From positions 1 to 64,000 of the forward strand of contig JAZOUT010000059.1 in the NCBI GenBank assembly GCA_045658305.1: a DNA stretch of 64,000 bases. Reading direction: 5' to 3'. The stretch comes from Aphodosoma sp045658305. Its GTDB lineage: Bacteria; Bacteroidota; Bacteroidia; Bacteroidales; Paludibacteraceae. Below, piece after piece: positions 8,673-16,887 of the stretch. Each line of letters starts with the position of its first letter. The first letter of the stretch is position 1. Below the pieces are notes generated by a model. That model was not told where the DNA came from and ran no database searches. It worked only from the letters and a program-made list of their open reading frames with translations. The position numbers and the translations under genes were made by a program.

Positions 8673-8731
8673 CAAAAATCAAACACCAATAACGTTCATA
8701 TTCACTCTGAGAGTCTATATGTTTCCAAAAC

Positions 8732-8772
8732 AAAATCGACCAAACATGGATTTTTCCAATTTGGCCGATTTT
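8732..8772 (+). repeat. Second copy of the ATCGACCAAA hairpin
   Basis: AAAATCGACCAAA ... TTTGGCCGATTTT is the same hairpin as the terminator at 8191-8231 with one stem mismatch and a slightly changed loop. It lies about 540 bp downstream with no gene between, so it looks like a duplicated or mobile hairpin. Confidence 0.6.
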
Positions 8773-8821
8773 ATTTTTGTATAGCACGCATAAAAATTAC
8801 ACAACAATCTACAAACAACAA

Positions 8822-8871
8822 AAAAATCGGGGATTTTTGACATATTCCAAGTATAAAAATCGGGGATTTTT
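8822..8871 (+). promoter_or_regulatory. Paired operator-like palindromes
   Basis: Two identical perfect palindromes, AAAAATC-GGG-GATTTTT, lie at 8822-8838 and 8855-8871, exactly 33 bp apart (three helical turns). Both are followed by TGACA. The second ends 20 bp before the -33 element of the promoter at 8891-8922. The layout is typical of a dimeric repressor or activator site; no cognate regulator can be identified. Confidence 0.55.
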
Positions 8872-8890
8872 GACAAAACAGACAAAAATA

Positions 8891-8922
8891 TTTGTATATA
8901 TCAAAGAAAATCAGTAACTTTG
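8891..8922 (+). promoter_or_regulatory. Promoter of the broken ATPase gene
   Basis: TTTG at 8891-8894 and TAACTTTG at 8915-8922 are 20 bp apart, a near-perfect Bacteroidota promoter. It sits 31 bp upstream of the ancestral start codon at 8954. Confidence 0.75.
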
Positions 8923-8953
8923 CAAAATAAATAAATCCCCAAAAACTATCATT

Positions 8954-10287
8954 ATGATTTTCAAAAGAAAAATATACAACAAAATGCTCCGTTGGAAAGA
9001 AGAACAACATGGAACAACTGCATTATTAATACGTGGAGCGCGACGCATAGAGGAAAGTCAACTATTGCAGAAGAATTTGCAAAAAAAGAGTATAAAAGTT
9101 ACTTAAAAATAGATTTTTCACACACGAGTAAAGCTGTACATCAATTATTCGAAGATATTAGCAACTTAGATTTCTTCTTTACTCAATTACAATTACACTT
9201 TAATGTCACATTACATCAAAGAAAATCTGTAATTATTTTTGATGAAATACAGTTGCAACCATTAGCACGTCAAGCAATAAAATACTTGGTAGAAGACGGC
9301 AGATATGATTATATTGAGACAGGTAGTTTGTTAAGTATCAAAAAAAATATAAAAGGAATACTTATACCAAGCGAAGAAACACGCATCGACATGTACCCTC
9401 TTGACTACGAGGAATTTCGCTGGGCACTTGGAGATGAAGCAACTATACCTTTACTAAAATCTGTGTTTGAAAAAAAACAATCTTTAGGCGATAATACAAA
9501 TCGCAAATTAATGCGCGATTTTAGGTTATATATGCTCGTCGGAGGTATGCCCCAAGCTGTCAACGACTATTTAGAAACCCAAAATCTAAATATTGTAGAC
9601 CAACGCAAACGCAGTATTTTAGATTTATACGACCAAGACTTTTATCACTTAGACTCATCAGGTGTAACTTCTCAACTATTTCATGCTATTCCAGCACAAT
9701 TGACAGGGAATGCTTCAAGATATAAAGTAAGTAGCGTAATTACAGACGGAAGGATTGACCGATTACAAGAGCAAATAGCGATCTTAAAAGACTCAATGAC
9801 TGTAAATATTGCATACCATGAAAATGACCCAAGCGCAGGATTAGCGCAACATATCAGCCTTGACCAATTTAAATTATTTTGCGCAGACACAGGTTTATTC
9901 GTTACTCTTGCATTTTGGGATGATGGATTCACCGAAAATACAATATACCAAAAATTATTGAGCGACAAATTACGTGCTGACGTCGGTTATGTATATGAAA
10001 ACATAATCGCACAAATATTAACCGCTTCAGGTTATAAACTATATTATCATACTTGGCGAGCTGAGAATAGTAATCGTAACTATGAAGTTGATTTTATACT
10101 TTCGAAAGAAGGCAAAATATCGCCCATCGAAGTCAAATCTTCACAATCAAAGGAACACAATTCTATTGACGCATTCCAAACCAAATATTCAAATAGAATA
10201 AATACGAGATACTTATTGCATCCAAGAGATTTAAAGAAAGAACAAGACTTACAATGCCTCCCTATGTATATGAGTCTTTTTTTATAA
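8954..10287 (+). pseudogene. AAA ATPase (AAA_14/DUF4143 family) frameshifted in the Walker A motif
   Basis: Reading from ATG at 8954 gives MIFKRKIYNKMLRWKEEQHG, then TTALLIRGARRI. The frame then breaks at 9050. Removing two bases (GA, 9050-9051) restores GARRIGKSTIAEEF, the P-loop, and the frame stays open to 10287. Downstream features are intact: Walker B (VIIFDEIQLQP), sensor region (YIETGSLLSI), and the C-terminal DUF4143 PD-(D/E)XK-like part (YEVDFILSKEGKISPIEVKSS). Such ATPases are abundant accessory genes in Bacteroidota and are thought to act in defence, toxin-antitoxin or DNA-related roles. A TTG at 8992 opens the long frame but yields an unrelated N-terminus lacking the full P-loop, so I reject it as the true start. 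Recent inactivation, an assembly error or programmed frameshifting are all possible. Confidence 0.8.
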
Positions 10288-10362
10288 AACGATTATTTTT
10301 TCATTAGTGGCATCTAATAAAAGTTGGGCTATAAATCCTTTCTAAACTCCTCTTATTCAGCA

Positions 10363-11733
10363 TTAGCCGAAGAGGGTGCGGAAGGCTTCTTCTACTTTGT
10401 TTACGCCGATTATTTCTATGCCCCAATGCTTCTGGAGGAGTTGTTGGCGATTGAATTCGGGGATTATTATGCGCTTGAAGCCTAATTTTGCAGCTTCGGC
10501 TACGCGTTGTTCTATGCGATTGACAGGGCGAATTTCTCCGCTCAATCCTACCTCACCAGTCATACATACGCTTGAGTCAATGGCAATATCAAGGTTGCTC
10601 GACAATACTGCTGCTATAACTGCAAGGTCAATAGCAGGGTCGTTTACTCGTAAGCCACCTGCTATATTCAAAAAGACATCTTTTTGTGGCAATTTGAATC
10701 CTGCTCGTTTTTCTAATACTGCTAACAACATATTCATTCGGCGAATATCAAAACCTGTAGCCGAGCGTTGAGGCACTCCGTATGCCGATGTACTAACAAG
10801 AGCTTGAACTTCTATCAAAAATGGACGCACACCCTCTATCATTGCCGATATTGCCACACCACTCAAGCCCTCATTATTTTTGCTCAACAACAATTCACTT
10901 GGATTTGTAACTTCGCGCAACCCACTACCTTGCATCTCATATATTGCCAACTCGTCGGTGCTACCAAAACGATTTTTATGTGCCCTCAATATGCGATACA
11001 TATAATGACGGTCTCCCTCGAACTGAAGCACTGTATCAACTATATGCTCTAAAATTTTAGGTCCCGCGATACTACCTTCTTTCGTGATATGACCAATCAT
11101 TAACACAGGAATACCGCTCTCTTTAGCAAATTTAAGCAATGCGCCTGAACATTCTCGCACTTGGGTAATTGAACCTGCACTTTGTTCGGCAGTTTCGGTT
11201 ACTATGGTTTGAATAGAATCTACAATAAGTAGATCTGGCTCCACACTCTTTACATGCGAAAATATCTCTTCCAGACGAGTTTCACTTACTATATAACACT
11301 CACTCTCCATTTCTCCAACTCGCTCTGCACGCATTTTTAGTTGATTAACGCTCTCCTCACCGCTCGCATATAGTATCTTTTTGCCTTTCATCTTCAAGGC
11401 TACTTGCAACACAAGAGTAGATTTTCCAATACCTGGTTCTCCCCCTATCAACACAAGACTACCTTTCACTAATCCACCTCCCAATACACGATTCAATTCG
11501 CCATTCATAGTGTCAAGACGAGGCTCTGCCTTTACGTCAATCTCTGTGATTTTACGTGGTTTAGCCATACCACGCAACTCCTCATACCCGTGCTGAATGC
11601 GCGATGCTGGCTCTGATTTTATAGTTTGCTCCACAAACGTATTCCACTGACCACAAGCCGGACATTTACCGTACGCTTTTGGGTAATCAGCTCCACACGC
11701 CGTACACACATATACTTTCTTATCTTTCGCCAT
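10363..11733 (-). CDS. radA: DNA repair protein RadA/Sms
   Basis: RadA is a RecA-like ATPase that promotes branch migration during homologous recombination. The 456-residue length is standard. An N-terminal C4 zinc finger uses C10, C13, C24 and C27. Walker A is GEPGIGKST (98-106). The KNRFGS motif typical of RadA lies near residue 255, and a Lon-like C-terminal domain follows (GGLRVNDPAIDLAVIAA). The start is the Met just before the zinc finger. It converges with the broken ATPase gene; 75 bp separate the two stops and I see no clear terminator there. Confidence 0.97.
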   Translation of the reverse strand: MAKDKKVYVCTACGADYPKAYGKCPACGQWNTFVEQTIKSEPASRIQHGYEELRGMAKPRKITEIDVKAEPRLDTMNGELNRVLGGGLVKGSLVLIGGEPGIGKSTLVLQVALKMKGKKILYASGEESVNQLKMRAERVGEMESECYIVSETRLEEIFSHVKSVEPDLLIVDSIQTIVTETAEQSAGSITQVRECSGALLKFAKESGIPVLMIGHITKEGSIAGPKILEHIVDTVLQFEGDRHYMYRILRAHKNRFGSTDELAIYEMQGSGLREVTNPSELLLSKNNEGLSGVAISAMIEGVRPFLIEVQALVSTSAYGVPQRSATGFDIRRMNMLLAVLEKRAGFKLPQKDVFLNIAGGLRVNDPAIDLAVIAAVLSSNLDIAIDSSVCMTGEVGLSGEIRPVNRIEQRVAEAAKLGFKRIIIPEFNRQQLLQKHWGIEIIGVNKVEEAFRTLFG

Positions 11734-11737
11734 AATT

Positions 11738-12003
11738 TATTTTAAAAGACAGAATGACATAAGGACATAAAATAATTATAAATATAAGTCGTAAATAACA
11801 AAATTTTAATATTATTTATCCTACAAGTTTTTATTCTTTTACATAAAGGTCTTGCTTTTTACTTCGTAAAAATCTCGACTCAAATGACATATTAAAAAGA
11901 TGTAACTTAAAATCTGTCTTTTATTTACCAAGATGAAACTTTAGTTTCAGCGAGGTATATGTAAAAGAATAAAAATATGTTCTTATGTCATTCTGTCTAA
12001 AAA
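11738..12003. repeat. MITE-like element, longest copy (about 265 bp)
   Basis: The ends are inverted repeats: AAAAGACAGAATGACATAAG at 11745-11764 faces CTTATGTCATTCTGTCTAAA near 11982-12001. The interior holds smaller palindromes, including TTTTTACTTCGTAAAAATCTC near 11858 and ACTTTAGTTTCAGCGAGG near 11938. It fills the gap between serS and radA almost completely and has no open frame. Related copies lie at 8333-8437, 14148-14287, 26227-26322 and 37508-37565. Confidence 0.7.
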
Positions 12004-12005
12004 AT

Positions 12006-13283
12006 TTAATCAATTATTTCAAATCCACAGTAAGGCACCAATGCTTTAGGGATGCGGATACCATCAGCTGTTTGATGATTTTCAAGCAATGCCGCCACAA
12101 TACGAGGCAAAGCCAATGCCGAACCATTCAATGTATGGCAGAGTTCAGTTTTGCCTTCGGCTGTTTTATAACGACATTTCAAACGGTTGGCTTGATAGCT
12201 TTCGAAGTTAGATACCGAGCTTACCTCCAACCAACGTTGTTGAGCTGCTGAATATACTTCAAAGTCGAATGTAATTGACGATGTGAAACTCATATCACCA
12301 CCACAAAGACGAAGAATGCGATAAGGGAGTTCGAGTTTCTTAACCAAATTTTCGACGTGAGCAATCATTTCGTCAAGGCTTTCGTAAGAGTGCTCGGGTT
12401 TGTCAATACGCACAATTTCTACTTTATTAAATTGGTGCAAACGGTTAAGGCCGCGTACATCTTTACCATACGAACCAGCCTCGCGACGGAAACAAGCAGA
12501 GTAAGCACACATCTTTTGTGGTAACTCTTTCTCGCTCAAAATAACATCACGGAAAATATTAGTTACAGGCACTTCGGCTGTTGGGATGAGATAGAGATTG
12601 TCGGCTGTAGCGTGATACATTTGACCCTCTTTATCTGGCAATTGACCTGTACCATAACCACTTGCTTCGTTCACTACGTATGGAGGTTCTACTTCAAGAT
12701 AGCCAGCTTCACGAGCTTCATCAAGGAAGAAGTTAATCAACGCACGTTGAAGACGTGCACCTTTACCTTTATAAATAGGGAAACCTGCACCTGTGATTTT
12801 TACGCCCATTTCGAAGTCTATAAGGTCATATTTTTTAGCCAATTCCCAGTGAGGAAGAGGTTCAAAACCATCAAATACCGGATTTTCACCACCTTGGCGT
12901 TCTACGATATTATCTTCGGCAGTACGACCTTCTGGCACAGAATCATTTGGTACATTAGGAATTTGCAATAAAAGGTTGCGCACTTCGTTTTCAGCCTCTT
13001 CCATTGCGGTTTTCAATTGAGCACTTTTCTCTTTCAATTTAGCCACTTCGGCTTTAGTTGCTTCAGCCTCCTCTTTTTTACCCTCTTTCATCAAGCCACC
13101 AATACTTTTTGCGTATTGATTCATTTGGGCTTGCATTGCGTCCGACTCTTGTTGCGCTGCACGACGACGAGCATCTGCCGCAATTACGTTATCAATCATC
13201 TCTGCCGCAGCAGCAAAATGTTTTTTCTCCAAACGACGAACCACATCTTCGCGGTTCTCCAAAATCATTTTTAGTGTAAGCAT
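12006..13283 (-). CDS. serS: Serine--tRNA ligase
   Basis: This class II aminoacyl-tRNA synthetase charges tRNA-Ser (and tRNA-Sec where present). At 425 residues it has the family length. The N-terminal coiled-coil tRNA-binding arm spans roughly residues 30-105. Motif 2 is FRREAGSYGKDVRGLNRLHQ. Motif 3 is NGSALALPRIVAALLENHQ near the C-terminus. The start MLTLKMILENREDVVRRL is the canonical N-terminus. It probably lies in a minus-strand run with the ttcA-like gene, though MITE-like and tandem repeats punctuate the gaps. Confidence 0.97.
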   Translation of the reverse strand: MLTLKMILENREDVVRRLEKKHFAAAAEMIDNVIAADARRRAAQQESDAMQAQMNQYAKSIGGLMKEGKKEEAEATKAEVAKLKEKSAQLKTAMEEAENEVRNLLLQIPNVPNDSVPEGRTAEDNIVERQGGENPVFDGFEPLPHWELAKKYDLIDFEMGVKITGAGFPIYKGKGARLQRALINFFLDEAREAGYLEVEPPYVVNEASGYGTGQLPDKEGQMYHATADNLYLIPTAEVPVTNIFRDVILSEKELPQKMCAYSACFRREAGSYGKDVRGLNRLHQFNKVEIVRIDKPEHSYESLDEMIAHVENLVKKLELPYRILRLCGGDMSFTSSITFDFEVYSAAQQRWLEVSSVSNFESYQANRLKCRYKTAEGKTELCHTLNGSALALPRIVAALLENHQTADGIRIPKALVPYCGFEIID

Positions 13284-13285
13284 AC

Positions 13286-13437
13286 TATTAAAGTTGAAAG
13301 TTGAGAATTGAAAGTTGAGAGTTACCTCTCAAAACCAATTCTCATTATTTATTATTTTATTTTACTATTTATTTTCCAGTTTATTCATAGCTTCCTTGCT
13401 CCCTACTCCTTACTCCTTGCTCCTTGTTCCTTAAACA
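13286..13437. repeat. TTGAAAGT and CTCCTTAC tandem repeats
   Basis: Tandem AGTTGAAAGTTGAGAATTG units lie at 13292-13323. Tandem CTCCCTACTCCTTACTCC units lie at 13398-13432, running into the 3' end of the ttcA-like gene. Both simple-repeat types recur between genes throughout the window (26180, 27310, 39770, 61330, 62940). The CTCCTT type also occurs inside a gene at 16500-16553. Confidence 0.6.
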
Positions 13438-14135
13438 AGATATTCTTTCTGAATATTTGTCATCGCACCCCAAAGGCTACTTGCCGCATTAGGGTTCAAC
13501 TCCTCCATCCGTTGTAATATTTCTCGCACTTGCGGACGATTGCTCACCTTCTCATGAGGGCAATTCTTTATCTGCTTCCGATATTCATGTGTTTCCGCCA
13601 CTGCCTCTATCTCTGCCTCTCGCACCAATGCCAACGGACGAATTATAGTCATCTCGAATTTCTCCATCTTCAACACAGGAGGCATCGTAGCGTATGCCCC
13701 TTGAAATATCTGATTCATCAACAACGTCTCCAATATATCATCTTTATGATGTCCGAGAGCCAATTTCGTACATCCATACTCCTCTGCGGCTTTAAACAAA
13801 GTCTTTCTCCTATTCCACGCACAAAGAAAACATGGCCCACGACCATCTTTAGTATCTTCATCAAATCGTGTAGTCTTATGCACAAACTTCACACCGCGCG
13901 ACTCACAAAACTCACGCAAATACTCAATATCCGGCTGATACGGTACATTCTCCACACTCACATGACATGCCAGCACCTCAATCTTCGGCTTAAATATCTT
14001 TTGTCGTGCAGCCAATACCTCCACCAAAGCCAATGAATCCTTGCCACCCGACAAACCAATCATTATGCGGTCGCCATCCGTCAGCATCGCATAATCTTTC
14101 ATTGCCTTATTCGCCATTCGCTGTACTCGCTGCAT
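13431..14135 (-). CDS. ttcA: TtcA-family PP-loop ATPase (tRNA 2-thiocytidine biosynthesis)
   Basis: TtcA-type enzymes adenylate C32 of tRNA and insert sulfur using an iron-sulfur cluster. The PP-loop SGGKDSLAL lies near residues 29-37. A paired-cysteine motif, CFLCAWNRRKTLF, is near 105, and LGHHKDDILET near 130 matches the family. At 234 residues it lacks the extra C-terminal region of the proteobacterial enzyme (about 310 aa), which is usual for the Bacteroidota version. The family is certain, the exact modified base less so. Confidence 0.85.
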   Translation of the reverse strand: MQRVQRMANKAMKDYAMLTDGDRIMIGLSGGKDSLALVEVLAARQKIFKPKIEVLACHVSVENVPYQPDIEYLREFCESRGVKFVHKTTRFDEDTKDGRGPCFLCAWNRRKTLFKAAEEYGCTKLALGHHKDDILETLLMNQIFQGAYATMPPVLKMEKFEMTIIRPLALVREAEIEAVAETHEYRKQIKNCPHEKVSNRPQVREILQRMEELNPNAASSLWGAMTNIQKEYLV

Positions 14136-14147
14136 ATTTTTTTTATT

Positions 14148-14287
14148 TTTTAAAAGACAAAAGAACAGAAAAACATAAATTATAAAATTTAATAAATAAT
14201 CAGTGGTTTTTAATTCTTTAACGATAAACTTAAGAGCTATTTGCGTTAAAAAAATAAATTTCTGTTCTTATGTTATTCTGTCTTAAA
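14148..14287. repeat. MITE-like element, short copy (about 140 bp)
   Basis: AAAAGACAAAAGAACAGAAAAAC near 14151 faces TTTCTGTTCTTATGTTATTCTGTC near 14259-14282. The terminal motifs match the 11738-12003 element, but the interior is shorter and diverged. It occupies the gap between trmD and the ttcA-like gene. Confidence 0.6.
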
Positions 14288-14291
14288 AAAC

Positions 14292-14966
14292 TTAATCTAA
14301 TAAATCTGGACGAAGACGTTCTGTCCTTTCCAATGCCACTTCATGCTCCCATTCTGCAATTTTACGTTCATTTCCACTCAACAATATCTCAGGCACCTTC
14401 ATACCACGATACTCCGCAGGACGAGTATATACTGGTGGAGCCAATAAATTATCTTGGAACGAATCCGACAATGCCGACTGCTCATCACCAATCGCACCAG
14501 GTATCAATCTCACTATAGCATCCGATATAATCGCAGCAGCCATCTCACCTCCAGTCAACACATAATCACCAATAGATATCTCTTTCGTAATCAACGCCTC
14601 ACGCACACGATGGTCCACACCTTTATAGTGCCCACAAAGTATGATAATATTCTCTTTCATACTAAGCTGATTAGCCATAGGCTGACAGAATTGTTCACCA
14701 TCAGGCGCTGTAAAAATCACCTCATCGTATTCACGTTCCGACTTCAATTTTTCAATACAACGAAAAATCGGGTCGCACTGCAACACCATACCAGCACCAA
14801 ATCCAAACGCATAATCATCCACACGGCGGCGCACGTCAGTCGAATAGTCGCGCAAGTTATGCACTACAATCTCCACAAGGCCCTTATCTTGAGCACGTTT
14901 CAATATCGAACAGGTCAACGGACCCTCCATCATCTCAGGCAATACAGTAATTATATCAATTCTCAT
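14292..14966 (-). CDS. trmD: tRNA (guanine-N1)-methyltransferase TrmD
   Basis: TrmD methylates G37 of tRNAs reading CNN codons and so prevents +1 frameshifting. It is a SPOUT (trefoil-knot) enzyme. The knot-forming, SAM-binding segments are visible: CGHYKGVDHRV near residue 112 and SIGDYVLTGGEMAAA near 130. The family signature PVYTRPAEYRGMKVPEILLS is present in the C-terminal third. At 224 residues it is of normal length. A minus-strand TAACTTTG (14999-14992) lies 26 bp upstream of the start. Confidence 0.97.
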   Translation of the reverse strand: MRIDIITVLPEMMEGPLTCSILKRAQDKGLVEIVVHNLRDYSTDVRRRVDDYAFGFGAGMVLQCDPIFRCIEKLKSEREYDEVIFTAPDGEQFCQPMANQLSMKENIIILCGHYKGVDHRVREALITKEISIGDYVLTGGEMAAAIISDAIVRLIPGAIGDEQSALSDSFQDNLLAPPVYTRPAEYRGMKVPEILLSGNERKIAEWEHEVALERTERLRPDLLD

Positions 14967-15256
14967 ATATCACAAAAAATATTTCAACTTGCAAAGTTAC
15001 AAAAAATATTCAAAAACAAGAAAAAACAGCCCCATATAATCACAAAAAAAATCATATCCACCCTATGTATCCTCTCTTATACATCTTAAAAGAATAGTCA
15101 TACCTTTCAAGATAGTGAACCGTACCTTCAAGCAAGGTACAAGCAAGAAAACAGGCATCTGCAAACTATCCAAAAATCACATCGAACTAACACAAAAAAA
15201 TACCCCCTTCTACTACACTAAATAAACCTAATATCAAAACGTTTTTTACCATTCTC
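14967..15256. other. Intergenic stretch between trmD and the phosphodiesterase gene
   Basis: This 347-bp gap (14967-15313) holds the trmD promoter, the dispersed repeat at 15085-15163 and the glpQ-like promoter. I see no gene in it. Confidence 0.6.
15085..15163 (-). repeat. Dispersed repeat of about 75 bp, copy B
   Basis: Read on the minus strand, this contains TTGCTTGAAGGTACGGTTCA and then CTATCTTGAAAGGTATGACT. It aligns over about 75 bp with 49083-49165, at roughly three quarters identity by eye. Part of the motif (GGTTGCTTGAAGGTTGCTTG) recurs at 8575-8600. No open frame. Confidence 0.6.
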
Positions 15257-15287
15257 TTGCCTATAACAAAATAAATAACTACATTTG
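15257..15287 (+). promoter_or_regulatory. Promoter of the glycerophosphodiesterase gene
   Basis: TTG at 15257-15259 and TACATTTG at 15280-15287 are 20 bp apart, 26 bp upstream of the start codon. Confidence 0.65.
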
Positions 15288-15313
15288 CAATAACAATAAA
15301 AAAACATAACACA

Positions 15314-16084
15314 ATGAAACAAAATACCCTTAATTGCCTGATATTAACCACGCTATTATTTATCACACTGAAAATATCAGCTCAACCCCTCATAGTTGGC
15401 CACCGTGGTAGCTATTGGGGCGTAGAAAATAGTGCCGAAGCATTCATCAACGGAGCTCTGAAAGGCTACCACTATCTCGAATGCGACATCAAAGTCGCTG
15501 GCGATGGCACTATAGTTGTGTCACACGACGACTCCACCAAACGATTAGGCGGAAATCTCGCTGTCAATAAAGCCTCATTGGATGAACTCAAAGCCGAAAC
15601 CTACACTCAAACTCGCGGTAGCATCACCTACACCGGCTCTATCTGCACCCTTGCCGAGTATCTCGACATCTGTGCCAAGTACAACGTCCTCCCCCTCATC
15701 GAACTCAAATGGGCTACTGGCATCAACAGCAACGACCAATCAGGCATCCCTACATTAGTGCAATTGATAGAAGAAAAAGGGTTTAGAGATAGATGCGTTA
15801 TACTCACCTCAATGAAACCATGCCTCGAATACCTACGCACCCGCTACCCCGACATCGACCTACAATACCTATCTTGGAAATACTCACGCAAAAACTTCAA
15901 ATGGTGCAAACAATGGCATATCAATGCCGACATTCATCATAGTGCTATCAACCGCCGCATAATAAAGAAATACCACAACGCAGGTCTCAAAATCAACACC
16001 TGGACTATCAACTCCCACTCGGCATACAAAAAATACGCTCAGATGGGTTGCGATTTTATAACTACTGATAATCTCCAATTCTAA
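15314..16084 (+). CDS. Secreted glycerophosphodiester phosphodiesterase
   Basis: This is a GDPD-family phosphodiesterase, predicted to hydrolyse glycerophosphodiesters to glycerol-3-phosphate in the periplasm. The signal peptide covers residues 1-23 (LILTTLLFITLKISAQ). The catalytic signature follows: HRGSYWGVENSAEAF with the HRG and E-N dyad, then ECDIK (metal ligands) and VVSHDD. Later conserved parts are PLIELKW near residue 135 and INTWTINS near 225. At 256 residues it is a compact single-domain member. It is a single-gene unit with its own promoter and a shared terminator downstream. Confidence 0.92.
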   Translation: MKQNTLNCLILTTLLFITLKISAQPLIVGHRGSYWGVENSAEAFINGALKGYHYLECDIKVAGDGTIVVSHDDSTKRLGGNLAVNKASLDELKAETYTQTRGSITYTGSICTLAEYLDICAKYNVLPLIELKWATGINSNDQSGIPTLVQLIEEKGFRDRCVILTSMKPCLEYLRTRYPDIDLQYLSWKYSRKNFKWCKQWHINADIHHSAINRRIIKKYHNAGLKINTWTINSHSAYKKYAQMGCDFITTDNLQF

Positions 16085-16096
16085 TCTCTTACAATA

Positions 16097-16141
16097 ACAA
16101 CGAGCGACAAAACCCTATTTGGTCTTGCCGCTCGTTGTTTT
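16097..16141. terminator. Bidirectional terminator
   Basis: AACAACGAGCG..CAA pairs with TTG.CGCTCGTTGTT across a short loop, with A- and T-runs on the two sides. It separates the plus-strand phosphodiesterase from the minus-strand radical SAM gene. Confidence 0.75.
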
Positions 16142-16152
16142 ATTATCAGTCA

Positions 16153-16884
16153 CTACCCCACTCCAAGGTCTGTATTGTCTATCAACACCTCTATGCGTGG
16201 GTCGTCTTTTATCGTAGGATACACCTCGCTCACAAACCAGTCCACTAATGCCTGGTCGCGCTTGATTTTTGTGGTATTATTGCAGAACACATTCACCGAA
16301 AAATACTCGAAATGCTCGCGCGCCAACTCAATGTCGCGCACTATCCGCTCACGCGTCTCCCCCTCAGTGCAACACAGCAAACACACACCTTGAAAGTATC
16401 GCGCCACCTCCTCTGCCGTCACACCCTCTGGCACACCCTTATTCCACCTCTTGCGCAACGCCCCATCAAACGTCTCAATCCCACAACGAAACTTTATAGT
16501 AGGGAGCAAGGAGCAAGGAGCAAGGAGGAGGGAGCAGGGAGTAGGGACCAAGGACAATATACGCAACCCAAATTCTTTGAGGCGATGGCGATACATCCAG
16601 TGCATTTCGCACCAAAGCGTATGAATCTTTTTCTCAACTATAATGCGTCGGAGCATCTCTATCGTGCGGTCGTCAAGCTCCATTGCCGAGCCCGAATTTA
16701 TCACATCCAGCACGCCATACTCGCCCGTCACCTGCTCCAGCACAGCCCTATTCACCTCAAACGGATCATCGCTCACATCCGAGTGATAGTCGCAAAACTC
16801 ACACCTACGCCACTTACACCCCGTGCCTTGCAACAGCACAAACTCGCGTGGCATCTTATCACGTATAATCGAATATCTCTCCAT
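16153..16884 (-). CDS. Radical SAM protein with in-frame repeat insertion; possible queuosine-salvage lyase
   Basis: The cluster motif is C-x4-C-x2-C in GTGCKWRRCEFCDYH (residues about 20-34). GSAMELDD near 65 and RCGIETFDGALRKRWNKG near 130-150 are core radical SAM strands. The gene starts 3 nt after the stop of the YhhQ-type transporter, so they form one operon. YhhQ imports queuosine precursors, and some gut bacteria pair such transporters with a radical SAM queuine lyase (QueL). That assignment is inference from context. Residues about 110-127 (SLVPTPCSLLLAPCSLLP) are encoded by a CTCCTTG-type tandem repeat, inserted in frame between two core segments; see the entry at 16500-16553. Whether the protein still folds is unknown. 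Confidence 0.75.
   Translation of the reverse strand: MERYSIIRDKMPREFVLLQGTGCKWRRCEFCDYHSDVSDDPFEVNRAVLEQVTGEYGVLDVINSGSAMELDDRTIEMLRRIIVEKKIHTLWCEMHWMYRHRLKEFGLRILSLVPTPCSLLLAPCSLLPTIKFRCGIETFDGALRKRWNKGVPEGVTAEEVARYFQGVCLLCCTEGETRERIVRDIELAREHFEYFSVNVFCNNTTKIKRDQALVDWFVSEVYPTIKDDPRIEVLIDNTDLGVG
16500..16553 (-). repeat. CTCC(C/T)TG tandem repeat inside the radical SAM gene
   Basis: On the minus strand the sequence is a run of CCTACTCCCTGCTCC and CTTGCTCCTTGCTCC units. It is the same simple repeat seen between genes at 13398-13432, 26325-26350 and 62938-62960. Here it is a multiple of three and free of stops, adding about 18 residues (PTPCSLLLAPCSLLP) without breaking the frame. Confidence 0.75.
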
Positions 16885-16887
16885 AAA

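Noticed and set aside
8992..9057. TTG at 8992 as the start of the AAA ATPase
   Set aside because: The frame gives an N-terminus with no family similarity and only half a P-loop. The other frame from ATG 8954 gives the expected residues up to the 2-nt insertion.
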